From Mesostigma viride (lineage: Eukaryota; Streptophyta; Mesostigmatophyceae; Mesostigmatales; Mesostigmataceae): a stretch of 64,000 nucleotides of DNA. A model generated the notes under the pieces. The model made no database searches, was not told the DNA's origin, and was given only the letters and a program-made list of their open reading frames with translations. This document shows, in pieces, positions 57,196 through 64,000 of the stretch. How positions within the stretch are numbered: position 1 is the stretch's first letter; every line of letters begins with the position of its first letter. The stretch covers positions 124,001-188,000 of the forward strand of contig RPFO01000078.1 of NCBI GenBank assembly GCA_009746045.1. The letters are read 5' to 3'. The position numbers were made by a program, and so were the translations under genes.

Positions 57196-57332
57196 CGGTG
57201 GGTTCCTTTCGCCCTCGAGGGCGGCTTGCTCTTCTTCTTCGCGTTACTCGCGGTCGCGCGACCTCTCGCCATGTGTTCGATACCATGGTGGCAGTTTTTT
57301 TTTCAGCGGTGCTTGCACGTGAATTCCAGCAC
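57196..57332 (-). repeat. 137-bp duplicate of 60,696-60,832 with a truncated MARGR gene start
   Basis: Identical over 137 bases to the region holding the start of the 60.77-kb repeat-protein gene, its promoter and the last codons of the neighbouring gene. Here the reading frame MARGRATASNAKKKSK... ends after 28 residues at a TGA, so it is a dead partial copy. It marks a recombination or gene-conversion event inside the viral block. Confidence 0.9.
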
Positions 57333-57368
57333 GAGGCTCGCCATGTATATGTGTCATGCGACGAGATG

Positions 57369-57772
57369 TTATTTGTCACCACGTAAGCGCGCGTTGTGCT
57401 CGTCCATCGCCCTCATCTGACTCCGCATTTCATCGGGAAGATTATATTTGGTGCATGAGGCAAGTCCTTGGGTGATTATTTGGCAAATCACCGTTAAGGC
57501 CTTTTGGCCCTTCGACACCTGCTGCTGGGGGGGCGCGGACATCTGCATCCCGGCTGTCTCGTCCACAAAGGTCTCCCCACCCGCGAAGGGCTTATCGGGC
57601 ACCCCCCCAGGCACAGGAAGGCGGACCTGGGTGCCCCTTTGCTGGCCATGAAACCAGGGTGGGGGGGTAAAAAGGGCTCGTCAACTTCCCTTCTCCGGAG
57701 TGCCGACACCAATAAAATAACGAGACTCGCAAGAACGACGATGAAGAGAGCGCCGACTAGGAGGCCACCCAT
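57369..57772 (-). CDS. N-terminally anchored membrane protein, paralogue of the 57.05-kb gene in its start; one frameshift
   Basis: Starts MGGLLVGALFIVVLASLVILL, then ALRRREVDEPFLPPHPG, the same RR..PFL motif after a TM span as in the neighbouring gene. After a shift near 57,625-57,640, in a stretch with C7 and C4 runs, the second frame continues VPGGVPDKPFAGGETFVDETAG, a Gln-rich patch, and a helical end (LTVICQIITQGLASCTKYN). Corrected length about 134 residues. Likely a virion or host-membrane protein. Confidence 0.6.
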
Positions 57773-57788
57773 TTACATGTACCTGTCA

Positions 57789-58172
57789 TTATTTATAAAC
57801 GAGGACGTAAACAAGTAGCGCCGTTGCCAGAACCAGCACGACGGAGGCGGCGATTGCCACCGAATGCCCGCCGTCGCGGTCACGACGGGTGATCAGCTGG
57901 CGTTGGAATTGGTCGCGTCGCTCCATGTATCCCTCGATCGAGTCCCTTCTCAGCGTGGTCGCACGAAACTGGTCCCTTTGCACCTCGCCCGAGGGCCCTT
58001 GGTTGACGTTTGTCGGGCTGGGCGCGTCAGTGGTGGTGGGCGGTGGCGAGGTTGCCGACGAACGGTTCTCCCTCTCTGCGACCATTTCGGCCTTCAGCTC
58101 CTTGTAGGAGGGCTGTCCTTGCAGGGGAAGGTTCCCCGTCTGGTACAAGTACGTAGGGGGGTAGAAGGGCAT
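57789..58172 (-). CDS. tail-anchored membrane protein (127 aa)
   Basis: Intact frame. N-terminal PFYPPTYLYQTGNLPLQGQPS, then a charged helical part, a Pro/Thr-rich linker, an Arg/Gln-rich segment (RRDSIEGYMERRDQFQRQL), and a C-terminal hydrophobic span (VAIAASVVLVLATALLVYVL) ending with YK. The single C-terminal TM places the bulk on the cytosolic or virion-core side. Confidence 0.65.
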   Translation of the reverse strand: MPFYPPTYLYQTGNLPLQGQPSYKELKAEMVAERENRSSATSPPPTTTDAPSPTNVNQGPSGEVQRDQFRATTLRRDSIEGYMERRDQFQRQLITRRDRDGGHSVAIAASVVLVLATALLVYVLVYK

Positions 58173-58282
58173 GATGATAGTGTTACAATAACGCAGGTTA
58201 TTTTGGCGCACTGCTGCGGGCGTCGGACGAGGCCGGAGTAGGTACCCCTCCCCCCAGCCCGAATGCCAGCATAAGGATTGTC

Positions 58283-59638
58283 TCACCCCCGGCGCACCCC
58301 TCCTCCGGAGCGCCTCGCGACCCTTCTCGCCCCGACACGATGGCCGCCACTTGCCTGCCCGCCTCCGTCGTCCTTTGCCCGCTTCTTTCCCTGCGCCCCT
58401 TTTCGATATTGCCTGTACTTATCGGGCGCGTTCTCTGCCATGTCTGCTCTATACTCGCGGTCGCGGGCGGCCTTTTGCGCCTTCTGGAACGCCTCTGGAT
58501 CCGCCAGCCGCTGTCTCTCCCTCTCGGCCCACGCCTCTTCCCGCGCCCGCTCTCGAGCAAGCCCCCCCTCCCTCCACTCCGTGTGCCTTTGGAGCCATGG
58601 AGGGGGCTCGGGCGTCAGAAAGGCCTCAAGGTCGTTTGCCCCCGCTTTCTCTGTCAGCCGGTGTTTTCGCTCCGTTATCGCCCGCTGTATTCGCTCCTTT
58701 TCCTTCTGGATGGCCAGTACTTTTAGCTCCTGCTTCTTTTTTAGATATTGCCTGTACTTCTCGGGCGCGTTCTCTGTCATGTCCGCTCTCCGCTCGCGGT
58801 CGGCGGCGGCTTTTTCTGCAATTCGGAACGCTTCAGGATCCGCCAGCCAACGTCTTTCCCTCTCCGCCCATGCCTCTTCCCGCGCCCGCTCTCGAGCGGG
58901 CCGCCCCTCCCTCCACGCCGCGTGCCTTTGGATCCATGGGGGGTCCTCCGACATCAGAAAGGCTTCCAGGTCGGCTACCGAGGAATCGGCCACACCCGGT
59001 CCCGGTGATGGGTCGTCCGACGCCGGTTCCCTCATCTCCCGTTCCCTTGCCTGATGGATGGCCTTGTCGATTCGTTGCCTCTTCTCCATCAATGCCACAT
59101 GGACCGCCCAATTCCTGTCCGCTACACTCTTTTTTTTAACGGTGTTCCACAGTCTTTCCAACCCTGACTTCTCACGAGTTGCGTTCTCTATCATGTCCGC
59201 TCTCCACTCACGCTCATCTGCGGCCCTTTGCGCCCTCATGAACGCCTCTGGATCCGCCAGCCGCCGTCTTTCCCTCTCCGCCCATGCCTCCTCCCGCGCC
59301 CGCTCTCGTGCGGCCCTCCCCTCCCTCCACTCCGTGTGCCTTTGGAGCCAGGGGGGGTCGTCCGACATCAGGAAGGCCTCCAGCTCGGCTACCGAGGAAC
59401 CGGTATCCCCCGGTCCTGGTGGCGGGTCGTCCGACGTCAGGAACGCCTCCCACGAGAAACCACCCTGACCGGGTCCGCCCGCGTCACCTGTGGCCTCGTG
59501 GCCGCTCGTTCTCTCCGCCGGCTCGTCGTGTCCGGTATCGTGTGCGCGCACCCGGTGTCTGCGGTGGGTTCCTTTCGCCCTCGAGGTCGGCTTGCTCTTC
59601 TTCTTCGCGTTACTCGCGGTCGCGCGACCCCTAGCCAT
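58283..59638 (-). CDS. repeat protein MARGR-1: 4 coiled-coil repeats
   Basis: 451 residues, intact. Basic start (MARGRATASNAKKKSKPTSR) with NLS-like Lys run, a His/Arg patch, then four tandem units of about 90-110 residues. Each contains EAFL(M/T)S.DPPW.QRH..WREG, RERAREEAWAERER, RLADPEAF and (W/R)RADM.ENA. The units are strongly helical with Arg/Glu/Ala heptads. A second gene just upstream (59,663-60,772) is a paralogue and a third truncated start lies at 57.2 kb. Function unknown; a DNA-packing or scaffold role would fit the charge pattern (inference). Promoter-like TTATACGG directly precedes the ATG. Confidence 0.7.
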   Translation of the reverse strand: MARGRATASNAKKKSKPTSRAKGTHRRHRVRAHDTGHDEPAERTSGHEATGDAGGPGQGGFSWEAFLTSDDPPPGPGDTGSSVAELEAFLMSDDPPWLQRHTEWREGRAARERAREEAWAERERRRLADPEAFMRAQRAADEREWRADMIENATREKSGLERLWNTVKKKSVADRNWAVHVALMEKRQRIDKAIHQAREREMREPASDDPSPGPGVADSSVADLEAFLMSEDPPWIQRHAAWREGRPARERAREEAWAERERRWLADPEAFRIAEKAAADRERRADMTENAPEKYRQYLKKKQELKVLAIQKEKERIQRAITERKHRLTEKAGANDLEAFLTPEPPPWLQRHTEWREGGLARERAREEAWAERERQRLADPEAFQKAQKAARDREYRADMAENAPDKYRQYRKGAQGKKRAKDDGGGQASGGHRVGARRVARRSGGGVRRG

Positions 59639-59662
59639 CCGTATAAGAGGGGGAGCTTTTTT

Positions 59663-60772
59663 TCAGTAGCGCCTCCCGACCCTTCTCGCCCCCACCCGGT
59701 GGCCGCTACTCGCCCCCTGCCCGCCTCCTTTACCGTCGTTTAAGTAGTAAACTTTCGCGCCCATAGACTCGGCGAGCTTCCTCCGCTTCTCCCTCGACGC
59801 CTGCTCCGTGGGTGGCACCTCGCGATTTCTCCTCTCTCTCATCTCCTGGTCTTTTGCCTGCTGGACCGCCTCGTCAATCTGCCGCCTCCTCTCCAGCAGT
59901 GCCTGTTCAACCTTGTACGCTGCATAATCGCGGGCTTCACTCTGCCCGCGATGATACCGCTCCCTCTCCTTCTTTCGAAATTGCCCGTGCTTCTCAGGCG
60001 CATTCTCTTTCATATCAGCGCGCCGCTCTTTCTTCTCGGCGGCCTCTTGCGCCCTCATGAACGCCTCTGGATCCGCCAGCCGCTGTCTCTCCCTCTCGAC
60101 CCACGCCTCTTCCCGCGCCCGCTCTCGAGCGGGCCGCCCCTCCCTCCACTCCGTGTGCCTTTGGAGCCAGGGGGGGTCGTCCGACATCAGGAAGGCCTCA
60201 AGGTCGTTCGCCCCCGCTTTCTCCGGCAGCTGCTGTTTTTGCTCCTTTTCGCGATGATACCGCTCCTTATTTCGCTCATTCCACTTATTTCGAAGCTGCC
60301 TGTACTTCTCGGGCTCTTTCTCGCGCATTTCCGCTCTCCACTCGCGGTTGGCGGCGGCTTTTTCTGCCATTCGGAACGCTTCAGGATCCGCCAGCCGCTG
60401 TCTCTCCCTCTCGGCCCACGCCTCTTCCCGCGCCCGCTCCCGGGCGTCTCTTCCCGCCCTCCACGCCGCGTGCCTTTGGAGCCATGGGGGGTCATCCGAC
60501 ATCAGGAAGGCCTCCAGCTCGGCTACCGAGGAACCGGTATCCCCCGGTCCCGGTGGCGGGTCCTCCGACGTCAGGAACGCCTCCCACGAGAAACCACCCT
60601 GACCGGATCCGGCCGCGTCACCTGCGGCCTCGTGGCCGCTCGTTCTCTCCACCGGCTCGTCGTGTCCGGTATCGTGTGCGCGCACCCGGTGTCTGCGGTG
60701 GGTTCCTTTCGCCCTCGAGGGCGGCTTGCTCTTCTTCTTCGCGTTACTCGCGGTCGCGCGACCTCTCGCCAT
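59663..60772 (-). CDS. repeat protein MARGR-2: 3 coiled-coil repeats
   Basis: 369 residues, intact; the first ~110 residues are nearly identical to MARGR-1, including MARGRATASNAKKKSK and the GGFSWEAFLTS block. It carries three of the WLQRH...RERAREEAWAERER...LADPEAF units, then a distinct end (EQALLERRRQIDEAVQQAKDQ, REKRRKLAESMGAKVYYLNDG). Divergence is concentrated in the last third. Tandem duplication with unit-number change is the simplest origin. The start has the same flank as the 57.2-kb partial copy. Confidence 0.7.
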   Translation of the reverse strand: MARGRATASNAKKKSKPPSRAKGTHRRHRVRAHDTGHDEPVERTSGHEAAGDAAGSGQGGFSWEAFLTSEDPPPGPGDTGSSVAELEAFLMSDDPPWLQRHAAWRAGRDARERAREEAWAERERQRLADPEAFRMAEKAAANREWRAEMREKEPEKYRQLRNKWNERNKERYHREKEQKQQLPEKAGANDLEAFLMSDDPPWLQRHTEWREGRPARERAREEAWVERERQRLADPEAFMRAQEAAEKKERRADMKENAPEKHGQFRKKERERYHRGQSEARDYAAYKVEQALLERRRQIDEAVQQAKDQEMRERRNREVPPTEQASREKRRKLAESMGAKVYYLNDGKGGGQGASSGHRVGARRVGRRY

Positions 60773-60802
60773 GTGTTCGATACCATGGTGGCAGTTTTTT
60801 TT

Positions 60803-61333
60803 TCAGCGGTGCTTGCACGTGAATTCCAGCACCATGGCGAACGTCTCGTCTGCCAGGTTGAGTAGGACGCGAGGGCGCTTCCCGTCTTCATCAAGTGCGG
60901 GGGGGATCTCGTAGATCTCCACCTCGACGGACTGCACGCCCGGGAGCTCCGGGGTGAAGATGACCTTCTCGTCCATCTCGTGGGCGGGGCGGTACAGCTC
61001 CACCCCGTTGGGCATCACGAAGAAGTACGCCTTGCCCGCCATGAAGTCCTCGGCGGTGGCGGACGTGATGTCGGGTCCGGGCGCGGCGGGCACGGCGGTC
61101 ACGACCTTGTCGAGGCTCCTGTCGCCCACCTTGACGTGCACGGCGGTGCTCAGTCCGACCCCCGCGGTGGCGGGGACATTGGCCCACACGAGGCGGCAGG
61201 AGGTGACGTCGCGGAGGGGGGACTTCAGCAGGAACACGGTGTGTCCCGCCCCGTTCGAGCCGGTCAGGAACACCTGCATCCTCTTTTCTAACCCGGCGCT
61301 GGGTCCGGTGCAGCTCGATAGCGCGTAGTTCAT
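60803..61333 (-). CDS. candidate capsid/penton-type jelly-roll protein (176 aa)
   Basis: Intact frame. The N-terminal half has TVFLLKSPLRDVTSCRLVWANVP, close in pattern to the first strands of penton and minor-capsid jelly-roll proteins of NCLDV and polinton-like viruses (usually ..L.SPL.NV.SI.L..A.IP.T). Beta-type alternation continues throughout (AYFFVMPNGVEL, SVEVEIYEIP), ending VLEFTCKHR. It begins in an ATGA overlap with the stop of the upstream gene (61,330-61,333), so the two are probably co-transcribed. Family call is inferred from pattern only. Confidence 0.5.
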   Translation of the reverse strand: MNYALSSCTGPSAGLEKRMQVFLTGSNGAGHTVFLLKSPLRDVTSCRLVWANVPATAGVGLSTAVHVKVGDRSLDKVVTAVPAAPGPDITSATAEDFMAGKAYFFVMPNGVELYRPAHEMDEKVIFTPELPGVQSVEVEIYEIPPALDEDGKRPRVLLNLADETFAMVLEFTCKHR

Positions 61334-61731
61334 CGGGGCTGGGGTACGATACTCTTAGGAGTCATTTTTTTCATCCACGCGTACAGGGCCAGCACGGAGA
61401 GCGCGACGACGGCGAAGGAGATGCCCACGAGCAGCTTGATCTTGCGCGCGTCCTCTTGGGCGTCCTTGGCCAGCACGCTCTTCATCTGCGTCTCGTACGC
61501 GTACCGCTGCTCCTCCAGCGCGCGGGTGGCCTCCTCTTCCATCCCGGATCGCTGCAGCACGAGCGCGTCGTTCACTTGCGTCTCCATAGGGGCCAGGGCT
61601 CTACTTACGGCGTCGGCGGCTGCCCTCGCGGCCATGGCGGCCGTCAGACACGCCGTCGTGAGTGTGTCTTTGCACTGGGCCACGATGTCGGGTGGGTACC
61701 CGGAGGTGTCCGGCGCGGACTTATTTCCCAT
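61330..61731 (-). CDS. MGNKSA-start (myristoylation-type) tail-anchored protein (133 aa)
   Basis: Intact frame starting MGNKSAPDTSGY, a canonical Gly-2 / Ser-6 N-myristoylation signal. It has two Cys in the first 30 residues, an Ala-rich helical middle (AAMAARAAADAVSRAL), a coiled coil (EEEATRALEEQRYAYETQM) and a C-terminal TM span (LLVGISFAVVALSVLALYAW) with a basic tail. Double membrane anchoring of this kind is known for small poxvirus-type virion membrane proteins, but homology is not claimed. Overlaps the next gene by ATGA. Confidence 0.65.
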   Translation of the reverse strand: MGNKSAPDTSGYPPDIVAQCKDTLTTACLTAAMAARAAADAVSRALAPMETQVNDALVLQRSGMEEEATRALEEQRYAYETQMKSVLAKDAQEDARKIKLLVGISFAVVALSVLALYAWMKKMTPKSIVPQPR

Positions 61732-61773
61732 GTAGCGAGTTGTAAGGTAACGGAGGTTTTTTTGTCACGTTCG

Positions 61774-61824
61774 TCCACGTGCGGGGGTCGAACCCGCCCC
61801 GTAGTCGCCCTGACGCGACGTGGA
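61774..61824 (-). other. tRNA-like three-way-junction hairpin with T-arm
   Basis: Minus strand: TCCACGT pairs with ACGTGGA (7-bp closing stem). Between them are a 16-base hairpin GTCGC-loop-GCGAC and a 17-base perfect T-arm GCGGG-TTCGACC-CCCGC. This is an acceptor-stem/T-arm arrangement lacking one arm. Directly upstream, CATCAGGTAAGTCC also looks like a splice donor. Not callable as a functional tRNA. Confidence 0.4.
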
Positions 61825-61941
61825 TGGGGGACTTACCTGATGGGCCTGACGGGGTGGAGTTCCTGCGTGCATGCAAACGAAACGAGGTCAGTCAAACGCG
61901 AAAACAAAGAGGAGGACGGGCGGGGCTACGCCTCAGACGCC

Positions 61942-62517
61942 TCAGAAGAACCTGATGTGTTTCGGGACACCGGTCGCCCTCGCGACCAGCGCGCGGCGAG
62001 ACAGAGGGGCGACCTTCTTCTTCTTTTTCTTCCGCTGGTGACTGGCGGCCGACGCGCGGGCGGGGGCACTGGAATCGCCGAAACGGATGTGCTTGCCGCT
62101 CCACGCGGACTTGATCCGGGGGAACGTGCGGCCCGGGGCGCAGTACCCGGCGCTGGTCCTTGGCAACAGGATGCGGCGACGGTACTGGGTGCGCCCGAGC
62201 TGGGCGCAGGCCTTGCGCCACCTCGACGCCGTGGCACTCGATGCGCGCCTCTTCCTCTGCACGTCGTAGTACCTCTGATCGCCTTCCGCGAGCGCCACGA
62301 AATTGGCCTTTTTCAACTCGGGCCACCCCATCATGTGCTCCGTGGCCTTGATCGCGTTATTCTGGTAATCCCTGTATTTGTCTCTCGCCTTGAGGTTTGT
62401 AATTTTCTTAAGATTGCGCCCGATGTCGTCGGCCCGCGCACCAGCTAGGTCGGACAGAAAACTGCGATAGAGGTCCTTCGCCTGCTTGGGGGTCTCCTTC
62501 CAGTTGCTCCTTCCCAT
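61942..62517 (-). CDS. basic, Arg/Lys-rich DNA-binding-type protein (191 aa)
   Basis: Intact frame; ATG at 62,517 preceded by TATGTATATCGAAC, a TATA-type box about 8 bases away. N-terminal half is helical (KQAKDLYRSFLSDLAGARADD, MGWPELKKANFVALAEGDQRY); the C-terminal half is very basic with RKRRASSATASRWRKA and a run of six Lys (HQRKKKKKKVAPLSRR), ending KHIRFF. An earlier HIRFGDSS phrase echoes the end, suggesting a repeat. Likely nucleic-acid binding; function otherwise unknown. Confidence 0.65.
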   Translation of the reverse strand: MGRSNWKETPKQAKDLYRSFLSDLAGARADDIGRNLKKITNLKARDKYRDYQNNAIKATEHMMGWPELKKANFVALAEGDQRYYDVQRKRRASSATASRWRKACAQLGRTQYRRRILLPRTSAGYCAPGRTFPRIKSAWSGKHIRFGDSSAPARASAASHQRKKKKKKVAPLSRRALVARATGVPKHIRFF

Positions 62518-62558
62518 GTTCGATATACATAGCACACGAGAAAAAAAAAAGACCAGGA

Positions 62559-64000
62559 CTACTTCTTGCATTCCAGAGGCGGCCTGTTCGCGGCCCTCAT
62601 CATGTTCGGCTGGTTGTGGAAGGACTTGAGGAACTCGCAGTCTATGGAGGCGTCCCGCAAGATGGCCAGCAGTCGCTCCAGGTCCGGGTTCGACCCTCTG
62701 GCCTTCGCGTCCTGGTACACGAGCTTGTCCACCGACGGGGTGCCGCCCTGCCCGCCGCCCGTCAGCACTCCCATCTGGATCTCCGCGATGCGTTTGTACA
62801 ATTGGAGGGCGGCCCTCACGTTCGGCGCGAGACTCCTCTTCCTGAGGTCCTTGGACACGTTGTCCAGTTTCAGCTGCACCATCTGTCGCATCATCTGGAC
62901 CTTGTCCGCCGGTATCTTGTCGAGGACCTGGCGACTGGACGAGGAGGACCCGGGAGGCACGGCGAAGTACCGGTGCACGCGGACCTTCCACTCCGCTTTC
63001 GGCAGCGCCTTGTGAGAGCAGTGCCGCACCGCCCTAGCTATGGCCTGCTTCTCCGAGTTGGCGTTCACGAGGGGCTCCATGATGTGCACGTCGGTCACCG
63101 CCTTGAGGTCGAGGCCTTCGTTGTACCTCCTCCGGGCCAGCACGATCTGGAGGAGCTCCCCGCGCTTGTTCGCGTCCGAGTTGAACACCTCTCGGAAGGC
63201 CTTGAGCTGCCCCTCGGTCGTTTCGCCGTCCAGGACCGCGAAACGTTTCCGAGGAGGCAACGGACCGCCCGGGGTGAAGCGCGAGTACCCGATGGCGGAC
63301 AGCACCTTTGCCAGGTCCGCGATCCCGTGGACGTTGAAGTAGGAGTACACGTAGTGCTTGCCCCCTTTGAGGAAGATCTCCACCATTTTCTGGAACTTGG
63401 GGGAGAGAACGGGCAGTTGCCTCAGTAGCTGGTTGGAGGGCACGCTTCTGAGGGGCACGCAATTGGCTATCTTCCTGGCCTCCGCGTACCAGTATCGCTC
63501 CCTGTCCTTCGCGGGGATGTCGCGTCTGCTTTCCTTGAACCGCGCCTTGTACAGCTCGAACTGCTTGGCGCTCATCGGGACATCGTACTCCTCCATGGAC
63601 GCGATCTCCGGGAAGGAGTTGGTGTCCCCGGTGTAGTCGACGAATGAAATCATGCCCCGGACCCGGTCGGCGTGATGTTCGCCATGGTAAACACGGGGAA
63701 GTTGACGGGGCGTATCATGTTGACGAGCCACAGGATCTCCGCCACGGAATCGCCGGGGGTCGCCGTGAGGATGACCATGAAGAGGTTCTGGGAGGTGTCG
63801 GTGTTCTGCGTGGCCAGGAACTCCTTCAGCGCCCGGTGGTCCTCTTGCTGTCCAGGCAGCGGCTTGAACAGGTTCTGCACCTCGTCCATGACCAAGAGCG
63901 CGTTGTTGAGCACGCTCGTGTCGAAGTTCTTCCTGGCCTTGTGGACCCCTATGGCGTGCGATAGTTGCGTGAAGGTGACGATCTCGCGATTCCACACGCG
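62559..64000 (-). CDS. SF2 helicase, D6/D11-type of large DNA viruses; N-terminus off the edge, one frameshift
   Basis: The right-edge part (63,650-64,000) has motif II LLVMDEVQNLF and motif III MVILTATPGD, typical of NCLDV D6/D11-like helicases and VETF-type transcription ATPases. Near 63,655 the frame changes and continues with GMISFVDYTGDTNSFPEI, a hallmark insert of this helicase group, a helicase C-terminal half (FAVLDGETTEGQLKAF, NEGLDLKAVTDVHIMEP) and a helical C-terminus with LTGGGQGGTPSVDKLVYQD. About 480 residues are inside the window; motif I (Walker A) lies beyond it. Role: ATP-driven unwinding or early transcription in the virus factory. Confidence 0.85.
   Translation of the reverse strand, partial: RVESRDRHLHATIARHRGPQGQEELRHERAQQRALGHGRGAEPVQAAAWTARGPPGAEGVPGHAEHRHLPEPLHGHPHGDPRRFRGGDPVARQHDTPRQLPRVYHGEHHADRVRGMISFVDYTGDTNSFPEIASMEEYDVPMSAKQFELYKARFKESRRDIPAKDRERYWYAEARKIANCVPLRSVPSNQLLRQLPVLSPKFQKMVEIFLKGGKHYVYSYFNVHGIADLAKVLSAIGYSRFTPGGPLPPRKRFAVLDGETTEGQLKAFREVFNSDANKRGELLQIVLARRRYNEGLDLKAVTDVHIMEPLVNANSEKQAIARAVRHCSHKALPKAEWKVRVHRYFAVPPGSSSSSRQVLDKIPADKVQMMRQMVQLKLDNVSKDLRKRSLAPNVRAALQLYKRIAEIQMGVLTGGGQGGTPSVDKLVYQDAKARGSNPDLERLLAILRDASIDCEFLKSFHNQPNMMRAANRPPLECKK

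Noticed and set aside
63644-63964. Plus-strand frame opposite the helicase
   Set aside because: Antisense of the DEVQ/TATPG-bearing minus frame.

Overview
This window looks like a piece of a repeat-rich nuclear genome from a unicellular green plant-lineage alga. The only confident host gene (7.6-9.4 kb, minus strand) is a secreted, membrane-anchored alpha-type carbonic anhydrase with one GT-AG intron. The transposon mix (L1-like and a second non-LTR family, chromodomain Ty3/gypsy, CACTA/TNP2, hAT) and long tetranucleotide arrays fit a chlorophyte or prasinophyte. The exact organism is inference; no rRNA, organelle or other marker gene is present.

Layout. 1-21 kb: host DNA with the carbonic anhydrase gene, an L1-like element with frameshifts (12.2-16.8 kb), and four pieces of one LINE family whose 3' end carries a (CATC)n tract, a conserved hairpin and a TTAA-rich tail. 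21-47 kb: a nest of transposons. A 588-bp LTR with polypurine tract (21.07-21.66 kb) is followed on the minus strand by a long open reading frame. That frame is split by a 12.46-kb CACTA element (23,843-36,299) carrying a six-exon TNP2 transposase gene, a divergent second gene set and heavy subterminal repeats. Further right lie satellite arrays and a decayed chromodomain Ty3/gypsy pol (40.4-46.1 kb), interrupted by a hAT-like fragment, a LINE copy with a 13-bp target duplication, and two near-perfect foldback palindromes of about 1.04 kb each.

47.5-64 kb (right edge): a gene-dense, GC-rich, almost intronless block that looks like part of an endogenous large DNA virus. It encodes a D6/D11-type SF2 helicase, a capsid-type jelly-roll candidate, an R-S-E class ADP-ribosyltransferase, small single-pass membrane proteins, a MGxxxS (myristoylation-type) protein, basic DNA-binding-type proteins, two paralogous repeat proteins and two plus-strand proteins with a short Cys-rich zinc-binding start. 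Several genes share a TATA-type motif close to the ATG. Many are broken only by single-base shifts, mostly at C/G homopolymers, with no scattered stop codons. This means either sequencing indels or a young integration. No major capsid, polymerase or packaging ATPase lies inside the window, so the virus family cannot be fixed here; the block runs off the right end inside the helicase gene.
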